DNA of 46,417 nt from an uncultured candidate division WPS-2 bacterium (GCA_937910425.1 CALEOJ010000252.1:1-46417); one strand, 5' to 3'; shown: positions 7,947 through 17,966, counted from the first letter of the stretch. The notes: a model not told the origin generated them from the sequence alone. Numbers and translations are program-made.

Positions 7947-8977
7947 GCGTGCTCGATCCGTCCGGCACGCTTGCGCCGGGCGCGGCGGCGCCGCTCGACG
8001 ACGACGACGTTCTCGCCGCCCTGCGCCTGATGAAGCTCAGCCGTGCGTTCGATGCGAAGGGCGCGAGCTTGCAGCGGCAAGGCCGTTTCGGAACCTTTTC
8101 GCAGGTCGGCGGGCAAGAGGCGTCCGTCGTCGGCTCGGCATGGGCGCTCGATCCCGCGCGCGATTGGATCGTGCCGCAATACCGGGAGCTGCCCGCGCTG
8201 CTGCGCCACGGCTATCCGCTCGCGCACTTCATCCGGTATTTCCAGGGGAACCCCGCCGGCGGCGCCATCCCGGACGGCGTGAACATCCTTCCGATTCAGA
8301 TCTCGATCGCTGCGCAACTGCCCCACGCGGTCGGGCTCGCGTGGGGATTGAAGCGACAGAAGAAGGATGCCGTGGTGCTCGTGTACTTCGGTGACGGCGC
8401 CTCGAGCGAAGGCGACTTCCACGAGGCGTGCAATCTCGCCGGGCTGGTCGGCGCTCCGGTCGTGTTCTTCTTGCAGAACAACGGCTGGGCGATCTCGACG
8501 CCGCGCCGCAAGCAGAGCGCGGGCCGGACCCTCGCCGAGCGCGCGCCGGCATACGGCTTTCCCGGCGTTCAGGTCGACGGCAACGACCTCTTCGCCGTCT
8601 ATGCGGCGGCGTCGCGCGCCGTTTCCCGCGCGCGAGGCGGAGACGGTCCAACCCTGATCGAGTCCGTCACGCGGCGCCTCGGACCGCACAACACGGCGGA
8701 CGATCCGACGCGTTACGTCGACCCGGCGGACGCGGAGCACTGGCGAGCGCTCGACCCGATCGACCGCCTGGAGCGCTATCTCGTGCAGCGCAGCGGCGAT
8801 CACCGCGCGCGCATCGCGGCGTTCGAGGCGGACGTCGCAGGTGAGATCGAACGCGCGCTCGCGGAGGCCGCCGAGGGTGATCCGCTCAGCGCGGATCAGC
8901 TGTTCGCACACGTCTACGCCGAACCGCCGGTCCGTCTCGCGCGCCAGCGGGCGGAACGCGCGCAGGGTCGTCCCTGA
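7940..8977 (+). CDS. Thiamine pyrophosphate-dependent 2-oxoacid dehydrogenase E1 alpha (branched-chain type)
   Basis: YFGDGASSEGDFHEACNLAGLVGAPVVFFLQNNGWAIS TPP motif; RLGPHNTADDPTRY resembling BCKDH E1 alpha; start overlaps SDR stop. Confidence 0.9.
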   Translation: MVSVLDPSGTLAPGAAAPLDDDDVLAALRLMKLSRAFDAKGASLQRQGRFGTFSQVGGQEASVVGSAWALDPARDWIVPQYRELPALLRHGYPLAHFIRYFQGNPAGGAIPDGVNILPIQISIAAQLPHAVGLAWGLKRQKKDAVVLVYFGDGASSEGDFHEACNLAGLVGAPVVFFLQNNGWAISTPRRKQSAGRTLAERAPAYGFPGVQVDGNDLFAVYAAASRAVSRARGGDGPTLIESVTRRLGPHNTADDPTRYVDPADAEHWRALDPIDRLERYLVQRSGDHRARIAAFEADVAGEIERALAEAAEGDPLSADQLFAHVYAEPPVRLARQRAERAQGRP

Positions 8978-9957
8978 TGCCCGTGATGACGATGATCCAG
9001 GCGATTCGCACCGAACTCGACGAGGCGCTCGAGGCCGACCCGCGCGTGATGATCATCGGTGAGGACGTCGGCGCGCTCGGCGGCGTGTTCCGCGCGACGG
9101 ACGGGCTGCAGGCAAAGTACGGCGACGAGCGCGTGGTCGACATGCCGCTCGCCGAAGCGTCGATCGTCGGCGCGGCGCTGGGACTTGCCGTCTCCGGAAT
9201 GCGGCCGATCGCGGAGATCCAGTTCCTCGGGTTCGCGCATCAGGCGTTCCATCAGATCGGTCAGCAGGTCGCGCGGATGCGATTCCGCTCGCAAGGCCAT
9301 TGCGCCGTGCCGCTCGTGCTGCGCGCGGCGTTCGGCGGCGGGGTGCGCACTCCCGAGCTGCACAGCGACGCGTTCGAGGCGTTCTACGCGCACTGTCCCG
9401 GGCTCAAGGTCGTCATGCCGGCGACCGCCTACGACGCGAAAGGGCTGTTGGCGACCGCGATCGCCGGCGCCGATCCGGTCTTGTTCTGCGAGCCGTTGCG
9501 CGGATACCGGCTCGTGAAAGACGACGTTCCCGGCGAACCCTACCAGGTACCGTTCGGGCGGCTGCGGATCGCACGTCCCGGCCGTGACGTGACGCTCGTC
9601 GCGTGGAGCGCCGCGGTGCAGCTCGCGGAACGCGCTGCCGACTCGCTCGATACCGCCGGTATCAGCGCGGAGGTGATCGACCTGCGGACGCTCAACCCGC
9701 TCGACGTCGACGGCCTGGCGGAAGCGGTGGCGCGCACCGGCCGCTGCGTCGTCGTGCAGGAAGCGCCGCTCAGCGGCGGATTCGGCGCCGAAGTGGTCGC
9801 GACGATCGTCGAGACGTCGTTCTACGACCTGCACGCTCCGATCGAGCGCGTGAGCGCCCCCGACACGCCGTATCCGTTGGCCGGCGTCGAGGATTTCTAT
9901 CTGCCGTCGGTCGACGACGTCGTCCGCGCTGCACGGCGCACGCTCGCGGGCGCGTGA
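8977..9957 (+). CDS. 2-oxoacid dehydrogenase E1 beta
   Basis: MTMIQAIRTELDEALEADPRVMIIGEDVGALGGVFRATDGLQAKYGDERVVDMPLAEASIVGAALGLA; TGRCVVVQEAPLSGGFGAEV. Confidence 0.93.
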   Translation: MPVMTMIQAIRTELDEALEADPRVMIIGEDVGALGGVFRATDGLQAKYGDERVVDMPLAEASIVGAALGLAVSGMRPIAEIQFLGFAHQAFHQIGQQVARMRFRSQGHCAVPLVLRAAFGGGVRTPELHSDAFEAFYAHCPGLKVVMPATAYDAKGLLATAIAGADPVLFCEPLRGYRLVKDDVPGEPYQVPFGRLRIARPGRDVTLVAWSAAVQLAERAADSLDTAGISAEVIDLRTLNPLDVDGLAEAVARTGRCVVVQEAPLSGGFGAEVVATIVETSFYDLHAPIERVSAPDTPYPLAGVEDFYLPSVDDVVRAARRTLAGA

Positions 9958-11063
9958 ACGAGCCGGCGCTCGTCGAGCTGAAGCTCGCCGACGTTGGCGA
10001 GGGGCTCGCGGAGGCGGAGATCGTCGAGTGGCTCGTGCGGCCCGGCGACATGGTGAAAGCGGATCAACCGGTCGTGATCGTGATGACCGACAAAGCGTCG
10101 GTCGAGATCCCCGCGCCGGCAGACGGGCGCGTGCGTGAATGCATCGGCACGCCCGGCTCGATCGTCGCGACCGGTTCGGTGCTGCTGCGGTTGGAGAGCG
10201 CCGCGCCGCGTGCTCCCGCTCCGCAGGCGGCCCCGAGCACGCGCCGGCGTGCCGGGGAGCTCGGCGTGGATCTGCGGGCGGTCGCCGGGAGCGGTCCGCA
10301 GGGGCGCATCCTGATCGAAGACGTCGAGCGACACGCTGCGTCGTCGCAGCCTTCACCACGCGACACGGACGACGAGATCATCCCGCTGCGCGGCTTGCGG
10401 CGCCAAACGGCGCACGCGGTCGCGCACGCGTGGCGCACGGTGCCCTCGATCGCAGAATTTCGCGACGTCGATGCGACGGAGCTCGTCCGCCTCCAAAGCG
10501 AGGTTCGCGCGCGCCGAACGCCGGGCGATCCGCCGTTTACGTACCTGCCGTTCTTCGTTCGCGCGGTCGCCGTGGCGCTGCAGCGCCACCCGCACTTCAA
10601 CGGTTTTCTCGATCTCGAACGCGGCGAGATCACACGCCGCAGCGCTTGCCACATCGGCATCGCGACGGCGACGGAGGACGGCTTGATCGTCCCCGTGTTG
10701 CGCGACGCCGCGCGCTTGGAACTCGACGAGATCGCGGCGGAACTCGACCGGCTCGTCACCCGCGCGCGCGCGGGCCGGCTGCACGCCGCCGATCTCACCG
10801 GGAGCAGCGTGACGATCACGAACTTCGGCAGCTACGGCACGGAGTTCGGTCTCCCGATCGTGCGCGCAGGAGAGTCCGCGATCGTCGGCTTCGGCCGGAT
10901 TCGCGACGCGGTCGTTCCGCGCGACGGCGTACCCGCGGTGCGTCCGATGCTGCCGCTCACGGTGTCGGCCGATCACCGGCTCAACGACGGGCGGCACCTC
11001 GCGGCGTTCGCGGCGACGATCGCCGAATGTTGTCGCGATCCCGCTGCGCCGGGGAATCGCTAA
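9954..11063 (+). CDS. Dihydrolipoamide acyltransferase E2
   Basis: GTG start overlapping E1b stop; lipoyl motif VMTDKASVEIPAPADG, peripheral subunit-binding segment, DHRLNDGRHLAAF catalytic motif. Confidence 0.92.
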   Translation: MNEPALVELKLADVGEGLAEAEIVEWLVRPGDMVKADQPVVIVMTDKASVEIPAPADGRVRECIGTPGSIVATGSVLLRLESAAPRAPAPQAAPSTRRRAGELGVDLRAVAGSGPQGRILIEDVERHAASSQPSPRDTDDEIIPLRGLRRQTAHAVAHAWRTVPSIAEFRDVDATELVRLQSEVRARRTPGDPPFTYLPFFVRAVAVALQRHPHFNGFLDLERGEITRRSACHIGIATATEDGLIVPVLRDAARLELDEIAAELDRLVTRARAGRLHAADLTGSSVTITNFGSYGTEFGLPIVRAGESAIVGFGRIRDAVVPRDGVPAVRPMLPLTVSADHRLNDGRHLAAFAATIAECCRDPAAPGNR

Positions 11064-11069
11064 CTACGT

Positions 11070-12998
11070 CTAAACGCCGAGTGCGGTGAGTCCGGCCCGA
11101 GCCGGTTCGCGCTGGAGAACGTCCGGACAATCGTGCGCGGCGAGCCCGTAGAGCCGCGCGGCGTCGTCCTTCGAGCCCTGCAGTGCGTAGTATTCCGCCG
11201 TGTAGTAGTTCGCCAAGCACACGTGAACCCGTTCCGTCACCGGATTCGGATTTCGCGCGGCGGCGAGCGTCGCGGCCGGCGAGCTCTGCCCCAGGAAGAG
11301 CCGCACGATCGGAGCCGGCCAGGCGTTCATGTCGAGGCGCTTCGCCGCTTCGGGGAGGCGGCTCGGCACGTGGCTCCGGCGATCCACGAGCTCGACGAGG
11401 AGCGCAGCGTACGCGTTCGTGGGATCGACGGAGGCGGCTTTTTCGAAGTCCGCTCGTGCTCGACCGAGCGGACCCGCGTACAGAAACGCCATCCCGCGCA
11501 CGATGTAGGGGTACGGCAGGTTGGGCGCTACCCGAACCGCGGTCTCATAGTCGGCGAGCGCGCGGCCGCGGTCGTCTTTCGCGCTGTACGCCAGCCCGCG
11601 ATCTTCGTAGACCGCGGCCACCGACGGATCGAGGCGGAGCGATTGCGTGTAGTCGTCGATCGCCCGGTCGAGATCGTTCTTTTCGCTGTACGCCAGCCCG
11701 CGATAGAAGTATCCGTCGGCCATCGCCGGATCGACACGCAGTGCGGCAGTGTAGTCGGCGATCGCCTTGTCGACGTCACCTTTTCGTTTGTTCATCACGC
11801 CGCGATTGAAAAAGGCGTCGACGTTCTGCGGATCGAGGCGAACCGCCGTGGTGTAGTCCGCGATCGCGCGATCGTCGTCTTTCCGGTTGCCGTACGTGAT
11901 CCCGCGGTTGTAGTAGAAGTCCGCTTCCGACGGGTTCAGCCGTATGGCCTCGTCGTAGTCCGCGAGGGCGCGGTCGTAGTTCCTCAGCAGGTCGTAGGCA
12001 TCACCACGATCGCTGTACGCGTCCGCGAACTTCGGATCGAGCCGAATCGCCTCGTCGTCGTCGGCGATTGCTTGCTTGTAGTCGAGCTTGTTGTAGTAGA
12101 CGTCGGCTCGATTGTAGAACGTTACCGCGTCGAGCGGGTTCAAGCGAATCGCTTCGTTGAACGTCTCGAGCGCGCGATCGTAGTCGCCTTTGTCGTCGTA
12201 GAGCACGCCGCGATTGTTGAGCGCGGACGCGATACGTTCGGGATCCCCGCTCTCGCGGGCCAGGGTCAGCTGTGCATCGTAGAGCACCTGCGCTTCCGTG
12301 GGCGACCGAAACGTCTTGGCCGGCGTCGGCGCGTCGGCGGCAAAGGACACGCTCGCTGTACGAGCCGGCGTTATGACGTCGACCGTTCGGACGACGTGAG
12401 ACCGGGCCGAAGCGGCGGCAGCCGATGTCTCCGAAGATTGCCGCGCCGTCGCTCGACCGGGTCCGCTCGCCTCGTCGATTTGAAGTCTTGCCGCGTATCC
12501 GACGTCGACCGCGCCGCGCTTGCACGCGAACGTCACCTTCCGCCCCGACGTGTCGACCGAGAACACGGTGCCGCGCGCCGACGCGGTGAACGTCTGACCG
12601 TATTTCACCTGAAAGAAATTGAGCGCGCCGTGAACGACCGAGAACAGCGCGCTTCCGTGCGCCATACTCGAACGCTCGCCGGCACCGGTCTCCACGAACG
12701 TGAAGCTCGTATCCGGGCGAAGCGTCGTCGTGCTCTTCGCATCCGTCGAGGCGATCACGACGGTCAACCCGAGGGGGACGTCGATGCGTGCCCCGTCCGG
12801 CAGTCTCTGCCGCACGGCCAGCGCCTTGGGACCGCCGCTCGGAAGAGTCACCGTGGCGAAGCGGGTCGCGCCGGGCTGCGTGTGGATCTCCGTCACGACG
12901 TGCTGCCGAACGGCGGCGCCTGCCCCGGCGTCCCCGAACGCGACGAGGGTCGCGGCGAGGCTGAGACAGAGAAGCACGGACTTCGTCGTCGATCCCAT
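11070..12998 (-). CDS. Secreted FecR-domain and TPR-repeat protein
   Basis: Signal peptide MGSTTKSVLLCLSLAATLVAFGDAGAGAA; FecR-like RLPDGARIDVPLGLTVVIAS...GTVFSVDTSGRKVTFACKRGAVDV; 8 TPRs. The longer track ORF to 13877 is a read-through. Confidence 0.85.
   Translation of the reverse strand: MGSTTKSVLLCLSLAATLVAFGDAGAGAAVRQHVVTEIHTQPGATRFATVTLPSGGPKALAVRQRLPDGARIDVPLGLTVVIASTDAKSTTTLRPDTSFTFVETGAGERSSMAHGSALFSVVHGALNFFQVKYGQTFTASARGTVFSVDTSGRKVTFACKRGAVDVGYAARLQIDEASGPGRATARQSSETSAAAASARSHVVRTVDVITPARTASVSFAADAPTPAKTFRSPTEAQVLYDAQLTLARESGDPERIASALNNRGVLYDDKGDYDRALETFNEAIRLNPLDAVTFYNRADVYYNKLDYKQAIADDDEAIRLDPKFADAYSDRGDAYDLLRNYDRALADYDEAIRLNPSEADFYYNRGITYGNRKDDDRAIADYTTAVRLDPQNVDAFFNRGVMNKRKGDVDKAIADYTAALRVDPAMADGYFYRGLAYSEKNDLDRAIDDYTQSLRLDPSVAAVYEDRGLAYSAKDDRGRALADYETAVRVAPNLPYPYIVRGMAFLYAGPLGRARADFEKAASVDPTNAYAALLVELVDRRSHVPSRLPEAAKRLDMNAWPAPIVRLFLGQSSPAATLAAARNPNPVTERVHVCLANYYTAEYYALQGSKDDAARLYGLAAHDCPDVLQREPARAGLTALGV
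11410..12232 (-). repeat. Eight tandem ~102-bp TPR-encoding units
   Basis: Repeating NRGxxYxxKxDYDRAIADYxxAIRLDP, 34-aa period. Confidence 0.85.
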
Positions 12999-13071
12999 GG
13001 CAAGGAGCCTCCAGCGACACGATTCGTGCAGCGCGGCTCCATTCCATTGGCTTGGTCCGAGCCCGGGGCGG

Positions 13072-13440
13072 TCAGGGCCGGGCGGTGCGACTCCAACTGC
13101 TGCCGTTCGCGAAGTGCACGTAGTCGACGAAACAGTCGTTCCGATCGGATTGATACGCGAAGAGGCCGCCGCTGACCGTGCGCCGCAGGTGTCTGGTGAC
13201 GTCGACCCCGGGCGGGAAGACGCCCTTGATATCGAACGTCGCGCGCTTCTCGTGCCGGCCGTACCGTGCGCTGATACGGATCTCGTCCGCCGACAAGGCC
13301 GCGCCGTTGCGGAACGTGACGTCGTACGTCGCGATCTCCATGAGCTCGATGCTCGTGATTCCACCGCTGCAAGCCGAGATCGTGACCGGCGCCGGCGAGG
13401 CGAGAAAGACGGCGACGAAGGCGATCGTGAGCGAGAGCAT
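13072..13440 (-). CDS. Hypothetical secreted protein (122 aa)
   Basis: MLSLTIAFVAVFLASPAPVTISACSGG signal-like start; no known family recognised. Confidence 0.6.
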   Translation of the reverse strand: MLSLTIAFVAVFLASPAPVTISACSGGITSIELMEIATYDVTFRNGAALSADEIRISARYGRHEKRATFDIKGVFPPGVDVTRHLRRTVSGGLFAYQSDRNDCFVDYVHFANGSSWSRTARP

Positions 13441-13456
13441 GTTGAGCACCTCGAGC

Positions 13457-14143
13457 CTACGGAATCTGCGTTTGACGGATCGCCTGTTTCCAGGTGTCGC
13501 CCTCGACACCCATTGCCACGGCTTCGAACTCGCGATACAGGCGCACGGGGTCGCGCATGTCGCGAATCGCGCCGGTCGACAAGAACATGGTGCCGAATCC
13601 CAGCATGCGCCCGAGGAATCCCTGCGACATCGTTGCGCCGGCGAGCGCGGTGTTGCCGACCGGGGTCACCCGGCGCCCGAATAGCCCTTCCACGATGAAC
13701 ACCCGGCGGTTCGTCGTCACGATGCGGTAGGCGCGATAGTGAAAAAGGTGACCGAGTAGCGCGACGATCTCGCGCAACAGAAGCAGCCCGCCGACGATGA
13801 TCACCGCCGTTCGCGCGATCCCCGTCACGAGCGGTATCATGACGTGGTGACCACGAACGATCGGGTGCGTCTCCCACGCGAGCACGACCGCCAGGATCGC
13901 GGCGATGATGACGATCCGCACGACGGGATGGACCAAGATGATCGGATGCGGCGAGCTGGCGAACGTCACGGACTCCGTCGGCAGCAGCATCCCGGCGAGC
14001 TCTGCCGGAGGCGCGGGCACCGTTACGGCCGGCGGCGCGGCAGCGTATGGGACGACGCTCACGTCGCGCGCCGCGGCGTCGAGTGGTGCGGCGGGACCGG
14101 TCTCCGCTCGGGCTAGCCGGCCGGGTTCGTCATTGGGTCGCAT
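13457..14143 (-). CDS. PH domain-containing membrane protein (bacterial PH domain)
   Basis: Two TM segments then FHYRAYRIVTTNRRVFIVEGLFGRRVTPVGNTALAGATMSQGFLGRMLGFGTMFLSTGA. Confidence 0.75.
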   Translation of the reverse strand: MRPNDEPGRLARAETGPAAPLDAAARDVSVVPYAAAPPAVTVPAPPAELAGMLLPTESVTFASSPHPIILVHPVVRIVIIAAILAVVLAWETHPIVRGHHVMIPLVTGIARTAVIIVGGLLLLREIVALLGHLFHYRAYRIVTTNRRVFIVEGLFGRRVTPVGNTALAGATMSQGFLGRMLGFGTMFLSTGAIRDMRDPVRLYREFEAVAMGVEGDTWKQAIRQTQIP

Positions 14144-14163
14144 GGTGTGCCCTCACCTTTCCC

Positions 14164-15381
14164 TCAATCGCTGGCGAGGATGACGTTCCGCAGGACGGGA
14201 TAGATCTGGGCGCTCCAGCGAAGTCCGCTGAAGACGCCGTAATGGCCGACGCCGGCCTGCAGATGGTGGCGCTTCCGGTACGGGCGCAGGCCGCTGCACA
14301 GCTCGTGCGCGGCGAGCGTCTGGCCCAGCCCGCAGACGTCGTCTTTCTCTCCCTCGACCGTCAGCAGCGCGGTCCGCGCGATCGCGCGCGGTTCGACGGG
14401 CCGGCCGCGCCACATGAATTCTCCGCGCGCCAGCGTGTACTCTTGGAATACCGTGCGGACGGTCTCCAAGTAGAACTCGGCCGGGAGATCGAGCACCGCG
14501 AAATACTCGTCGTAGAAGGCGCGCGTCGCACGGACCTTCTCGTCGTCCCCGTTCACCAAACTCCGGAACAGGTCCTGATGTGCCTTCACGTGCTTCTCGA
14601 CGTTCATGCTCATGAACGCGAGCAGCTGAACGAAGCCCGGGTACACGCGGCGCAGTGCGCCCGGATAGCGCAGCGGGACGCCGGCGATCAGGTTCTGCTC
14701 GAACCATTCGATCGGGCGGCTGACGGCAAGTTCGTTGACCTTCGTCGGGCTCACCCGCGCGTCGATCGGCCCCGCCATCAAGGTCATGCTCCGCGGCTGC
14801 GCCGGATTGCCGGCCTCCGCCATGATCGCAACGGCGGCCAGCGCGGTGACGCACGGCTGGCACACCGCGACCACGTGCGCTCCCGGACCGATCGCTTCGA
14901 GAAACCGTATGATGTGATCGATCGAATCGTCGAGGCCGAAGCCCCCGTGCTCCAAGCTCACGTCTCGCGCGTTGTGCCAGTCGGTGAGGTAGACGTCGTG
15001 CTCCGGGAGCATCGTGCGGACCGTCGCACGCAGTAGCGTCGCGAAGTGCCCCGAGAGCGGCGCAACCAGCAGTACCCGCGGCTGCGCCGTGTCGACGTCC
15101 TTCTTGAAGTGCAGCAACGTCCCGAACGGCGTGACGAGGACAGGCTCCTCGCGCACGTCGACCTGGCGGTCGCCGACCTTGACACTGTCGATCCCGAAGG
15201 CAGGGCGCGTGTGACTCAGCCCGGTGCGCGCAACCAGCTCGTACGCAGCCGCAAGATTGCGGATCGGCTCGGCGATGAACGGGACCGGCACGAACTGGCT
15301 GAGCATGCCGCCGGCGACCCCGGCGAACGCGCGAACCGGCCCCAGCATGTCGACCTGTGCTTGATACATTTGGTAGATCAT
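14164..15381 (-). CDS. phaZ: Intracellular polyhydroxyalkanoate depolymerase
   Basis: MIYQMYQAQVDMLGPVRAFAGVAGGM; LLVAPLSGHFATLLRATVRTMLPEHDVYLTDWHNARDVS; VVAVCQPCVTALAA lipase-box-like Cys nucleophile. Confidence 0.9.
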   Translation of the reverse strand: MIYQMYQAQVDMLGPVRAFAGVAGGMLSQFVPVPFIAEPIRNLAAAYELVARTGLSHTRPAFGIDSVKVGDRQVDVREEPVLVTPFGTLLHFKKDVDTAQPRVLLVAPLSGHFATLLRATVRTMLPEHDVYLTDWHNARDVSLEHGGFGLDDSIDHIIRFLEAIGPGAHVVAVCQPCVTALAAVAIMAEAGNPAQPRSMTLMAGPIDARVSPTKVNELAVSRPIEWFEQNLIAGVPLRYPGALRRVYPGFVQLLAFMSMNVEKHVKAHQDLFRSLVNGDDEKVRATRAFYDEYFAVLDLPAEFYLETVRTVFQEYTLARGEFMWRGRPVEPRAIARTALLTVEGEKDDVCGLGQTLAAHELCSGLRPYRKRHHLQAGVGHYGVFSGLRWSAQIYPVLRNVILASD

Positions 15382-15443
15382 CGTCTCATACTTTTGGATA
15401 ACCAGAGTGGTCGAGGACGAGCCGGAAGGCGAACGTACGCCAA

Positions 15444-16091
15444 ATGGCCGCAACTCTTACGATCAGCAGCAAGAATTATTCGTCGTGGTCACTGCGCGGC
15501 TGGCTGCTGTGTAGGATGGCCGGCCTGGACTTCGAGGAGAGACCGCTGCCGCCCGACGATCCGTCGGCCCGCGCGGAGTTACTGCTCTTGTCGCCGTCCT
15601 TTCTTGTCCCCTGCCTCACCCATGACGGCGTCTCGGTATGGGATACGCTGTCGATCGCAGAGTATCTCAACGACGTGACTCCGGATGCGCAGCTCCTGCC
15701 CGCCGATCGTGCAGCGCGCGCACGCTGTCGTTCGATTTGCGGCGAGATGCACTCGGGCTTCGCAAACTTGCGCTCCGCGTTGCCGATGAACCTCAAGGCG
15801 CACTACTCCGGGTTCACCGTGTATCCCGGCGCGCGTCCCGACATCGACCGCATCCTGACCATCTGGCGCGAATGCCTCTCCGGCGGCGGGCCGTACCTCT
15901 TCGGCGCGCGCACGATGGCCGACGCAATGTATGCGCCCGTGGTCACGCGGTTCCTGACCTACGACGTGAAGCTGGACGCGCTGTGCACCGCGTATTGCGA
16001 ACGGATCATGGCGTTGCCCGATATGGTTGAATGGATCCGAGCAGCCAAGGCAGAGCCGGACGAGGTCGAAGAGCTGGACGTCGAGTTCTAA
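15444..16091 (+). CDS. Glutathione S-transferase family protein
   Basis: LTISSKNYSSWSLRGWLLCRMAGLDFEERPLP; SVWDTLSIAEYLND. Confidence 0.9.
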   Translation: MAATLTISSKNYSSWSLRGWLLCRMAGLDFEERPLPPDDPSARAELLLLSPSFLVPCLTHDGVSVWDTLSIAEYLNDVTPDAQLLPADRAARARCRSICGEMHSGFANLRSALPMNLKAHYSGFTVYPGARPDIDRILTIWRECLSGGGPYLFGARTMADAMYAPVVTRFLTYDVKLDALCTAYCERIMALPDMVEWIRAAKAEPDEVEELDVEF

Positions 16092-16095
16092 TGGA

Positions 16096-17057
16096 TCAAT
16101 TTGGGAGCCCGCGGCCGGTCCGAGGCCGGATGGGGTGCCAGGGCTGCGGCGCGATGGCGATGGCGTCGTTGGCGTAGCCGCGTATGTACTGGAACGAGAC
16201 GAACCCGTAACCCTTGGCACCAAAGCCTGTGCCCATGCTGTTGCGAAAGATGAAATACCCGCCGCCGGGGAACGCGCGCGACTCGCGGAAGCCAACGAGG
16301 TCGATGGAATGACCGTCGAACATCGGCGGATTGGAGCCGGTGTTGGCGCTCCGTGGATAGTCCTTGAGCAGTGGGACGCCGCCGACCGTTACCGTGGCGA
16401 AGTTGTTGAGCCACCAGATTCCCGTCGCCACCGGACGGCCGGAACGCAAGATCGCGAGCGTGTTTTGCAGCTCCGCGGCCGTCATCCCGTCGTATTGTCC
16501 CAGACCTTGACGACCGTGAACGCATACTTCACCGGGAACATCGCCTGAGCCGCGGCAATGGCGGCATTGTTCGGTGTAGCGGGATGCTGGGGATCGTACG
16601 CCGCACGATAGGGCATCTGTCGTACGTTGGCGATGCCATGCGCGCTGTACCCGCTCATGAACTTGGTGAAGAATCCGCCGTCGGCGTCTTCGCCCGTTGC
16701 CTGGTTGCCGGCCCAGTTGAGATACTCTTCCGACAGATTGGGCCCCCCGCGCGCGGGTAGCATCCCGGCCTTCTGGTACTCGATCAGAAAGGTCGTGGCA
16801 AAGACGGTGCACGTGCCGCGGTTGCCCTGATCGCGCACATGCAATCGGTACTGCCTGATCTTGGGGCGAAGGTCGACCTCCGGCGCGAGACCGGCGGGGA
16901 AATGCTCGATGAACGTGAGATGGACCGGTACTGCCGGGCGCCACGCGGGGGAGGCGGCCTGCGCAACGCCGGTCATCAGAAACGCCGACACGAGGAACGA
17001 AGCGAGAATCTTGTCCATGAGCAACGCCTCCTTACGAGGTGCGCCGGACTTCCCCAT
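16096..17057 (-). pseudogene. C1 (papain-like) family peptidase interrupted by a single frameshift
   Basis: N-part VDLRPKIRQYRLHVRDQGNRGTCTVFATTFLIEY (active Cys); after frame change near 16499 the C-part GQYDGMTAAELQNTLAILRSGRPVATGIWW...DGHSIDLVGF...YFIFRNSMGTGFGAKGYGFVSF (His, Asn). Confidence 0.8.
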
Positions 17058-17144
17058 CGGTCATCGACAGTCCGTCGCCGCGACCTCGAATCCGTACCCG
17101 TTAGCGGTTCGCCAGGCCGGCCCTCCGTGTGCTACTGTGAAGAG

Positions 17145-17966
17145 ATGAGACGCAGCACCTTCGAGAAGGCCGGAGCAACGTTCTTTTATTCCGCGATCGC
17201 GGACTTCTTGTTCGTGAATTCGTGGTATTCGCTCGTCAGCAAGCTCGATAAGAACGGCGAAGAGACGTTTCTCAACTACGGGTTTGCCGACCTCGACGGT
17301 GCCAAGATCGAGCTCGCTCCGGAACTCGAGGTCCATCGGTATGCTGTTCAGCTCTACCACCACGTCGTGTCGAGGGCAGCCGTTCGAGGGAAAAACGTGC
17401 TCGAGATCGGCTGCGGCCGAGGCGGCGGGGCGTCGTACGTGGCTCAAACCCTGCAGCCGCTACGCTACGTCGGCCTCGACATCAACAGGACCGCCATCGC
17501 CTTCGACCGGAGATTCTACCGGAATCAAAAGAACCTGGAGTTCATCGCCGGCGACGCCCACGCGTTGCCTTTCGCCGACGGCGTCTTCGACGTGGCCGTC
17601 AACGTCGAGTCGTGCCACCACTATCGTGACTTGGACACGTTCTTGGCCGAAGTCCATCGCGTGCTCGAGCCGGGCGGCACCTTCCTGATGGCCTGTTTTC
17701 CCCGCAAGAACGAAATGTCGCTGCTGCGAGAGCCGCTTCGTCGGTCGCGCTTCGAGTGCGTCCTCGAGGAGGACATCACTTCGAACGTGTTGCGTGCGCT
17801 CGAGACCGACAGCGCTCGGAGAGAAGACGCGGTGCGCCGCCTCTGCCCAGCGCCCTTGCGGACGTTCGGACGGGAATTCGCCGGTGTCCGGGATTCAGAG
17901 CTGTACGAATCGTTTGCGTCGGGGAAACGCCCCTACTTGAACTTCGTGCTTCAGAAGAGCACGTGA
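17145..17966 (+). CDS. Class I SAM-dependent methyltransferase
   Basis: VLEIGCGRGGGASYVAQ, YVGLDINRTAI, FDVAVNVESCHHYRDLDTFLAEVHRVLEPGGTFLMACF. Confidence 0.9.
   Translation: MRRSTFEKAGATFFYSAIADFLFVNSWYSLVSKLDKNGEETFLNYGFADLDGAKIELAPELEVHRYAVQLYHHVVSRAAVRGKNVLEIGCGRGGGASYVAQTLQPLRYVGLDINRTAIAFDRRFYRNQKNLEFIAGDAHALPFADGVFDVAVNVESCHHYRDLDTFLAEVHRVLEPGGTFLMACFPRKNEMSLLREPLRRSRFECVLEEDITSNVLRALETDSARREDAVRRLCPAPLRTFGREFAGVRDSELYESFASGKRPYLNFVLQKST

Noticed and set aside
8914-10359. 481-aa minus-strand ORF
   Set aside because: Antisense of E1 beta/E2 coding sequence
11410-12232. Regularly spaced ~102-bp repeats considered as a possible CRISPR-like array
   Set aside because: Period and residues match 34-aa TPR units in frame; no conserved repeat/unique spacer structure
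11133-13175. 680-aa plus-strand ORF
   Set aside because: Antisense of the FecR-TPR gene; its apparent repeats mirror the TPR-encoding units
13000-13877. N-terminal extension of the 935-aa minus ORF
   Set aside because: Arg/Ser-rich read-through overlapping the real 13072-13440 and 13457-14143 genes; a proper signal peptide begins at 12998
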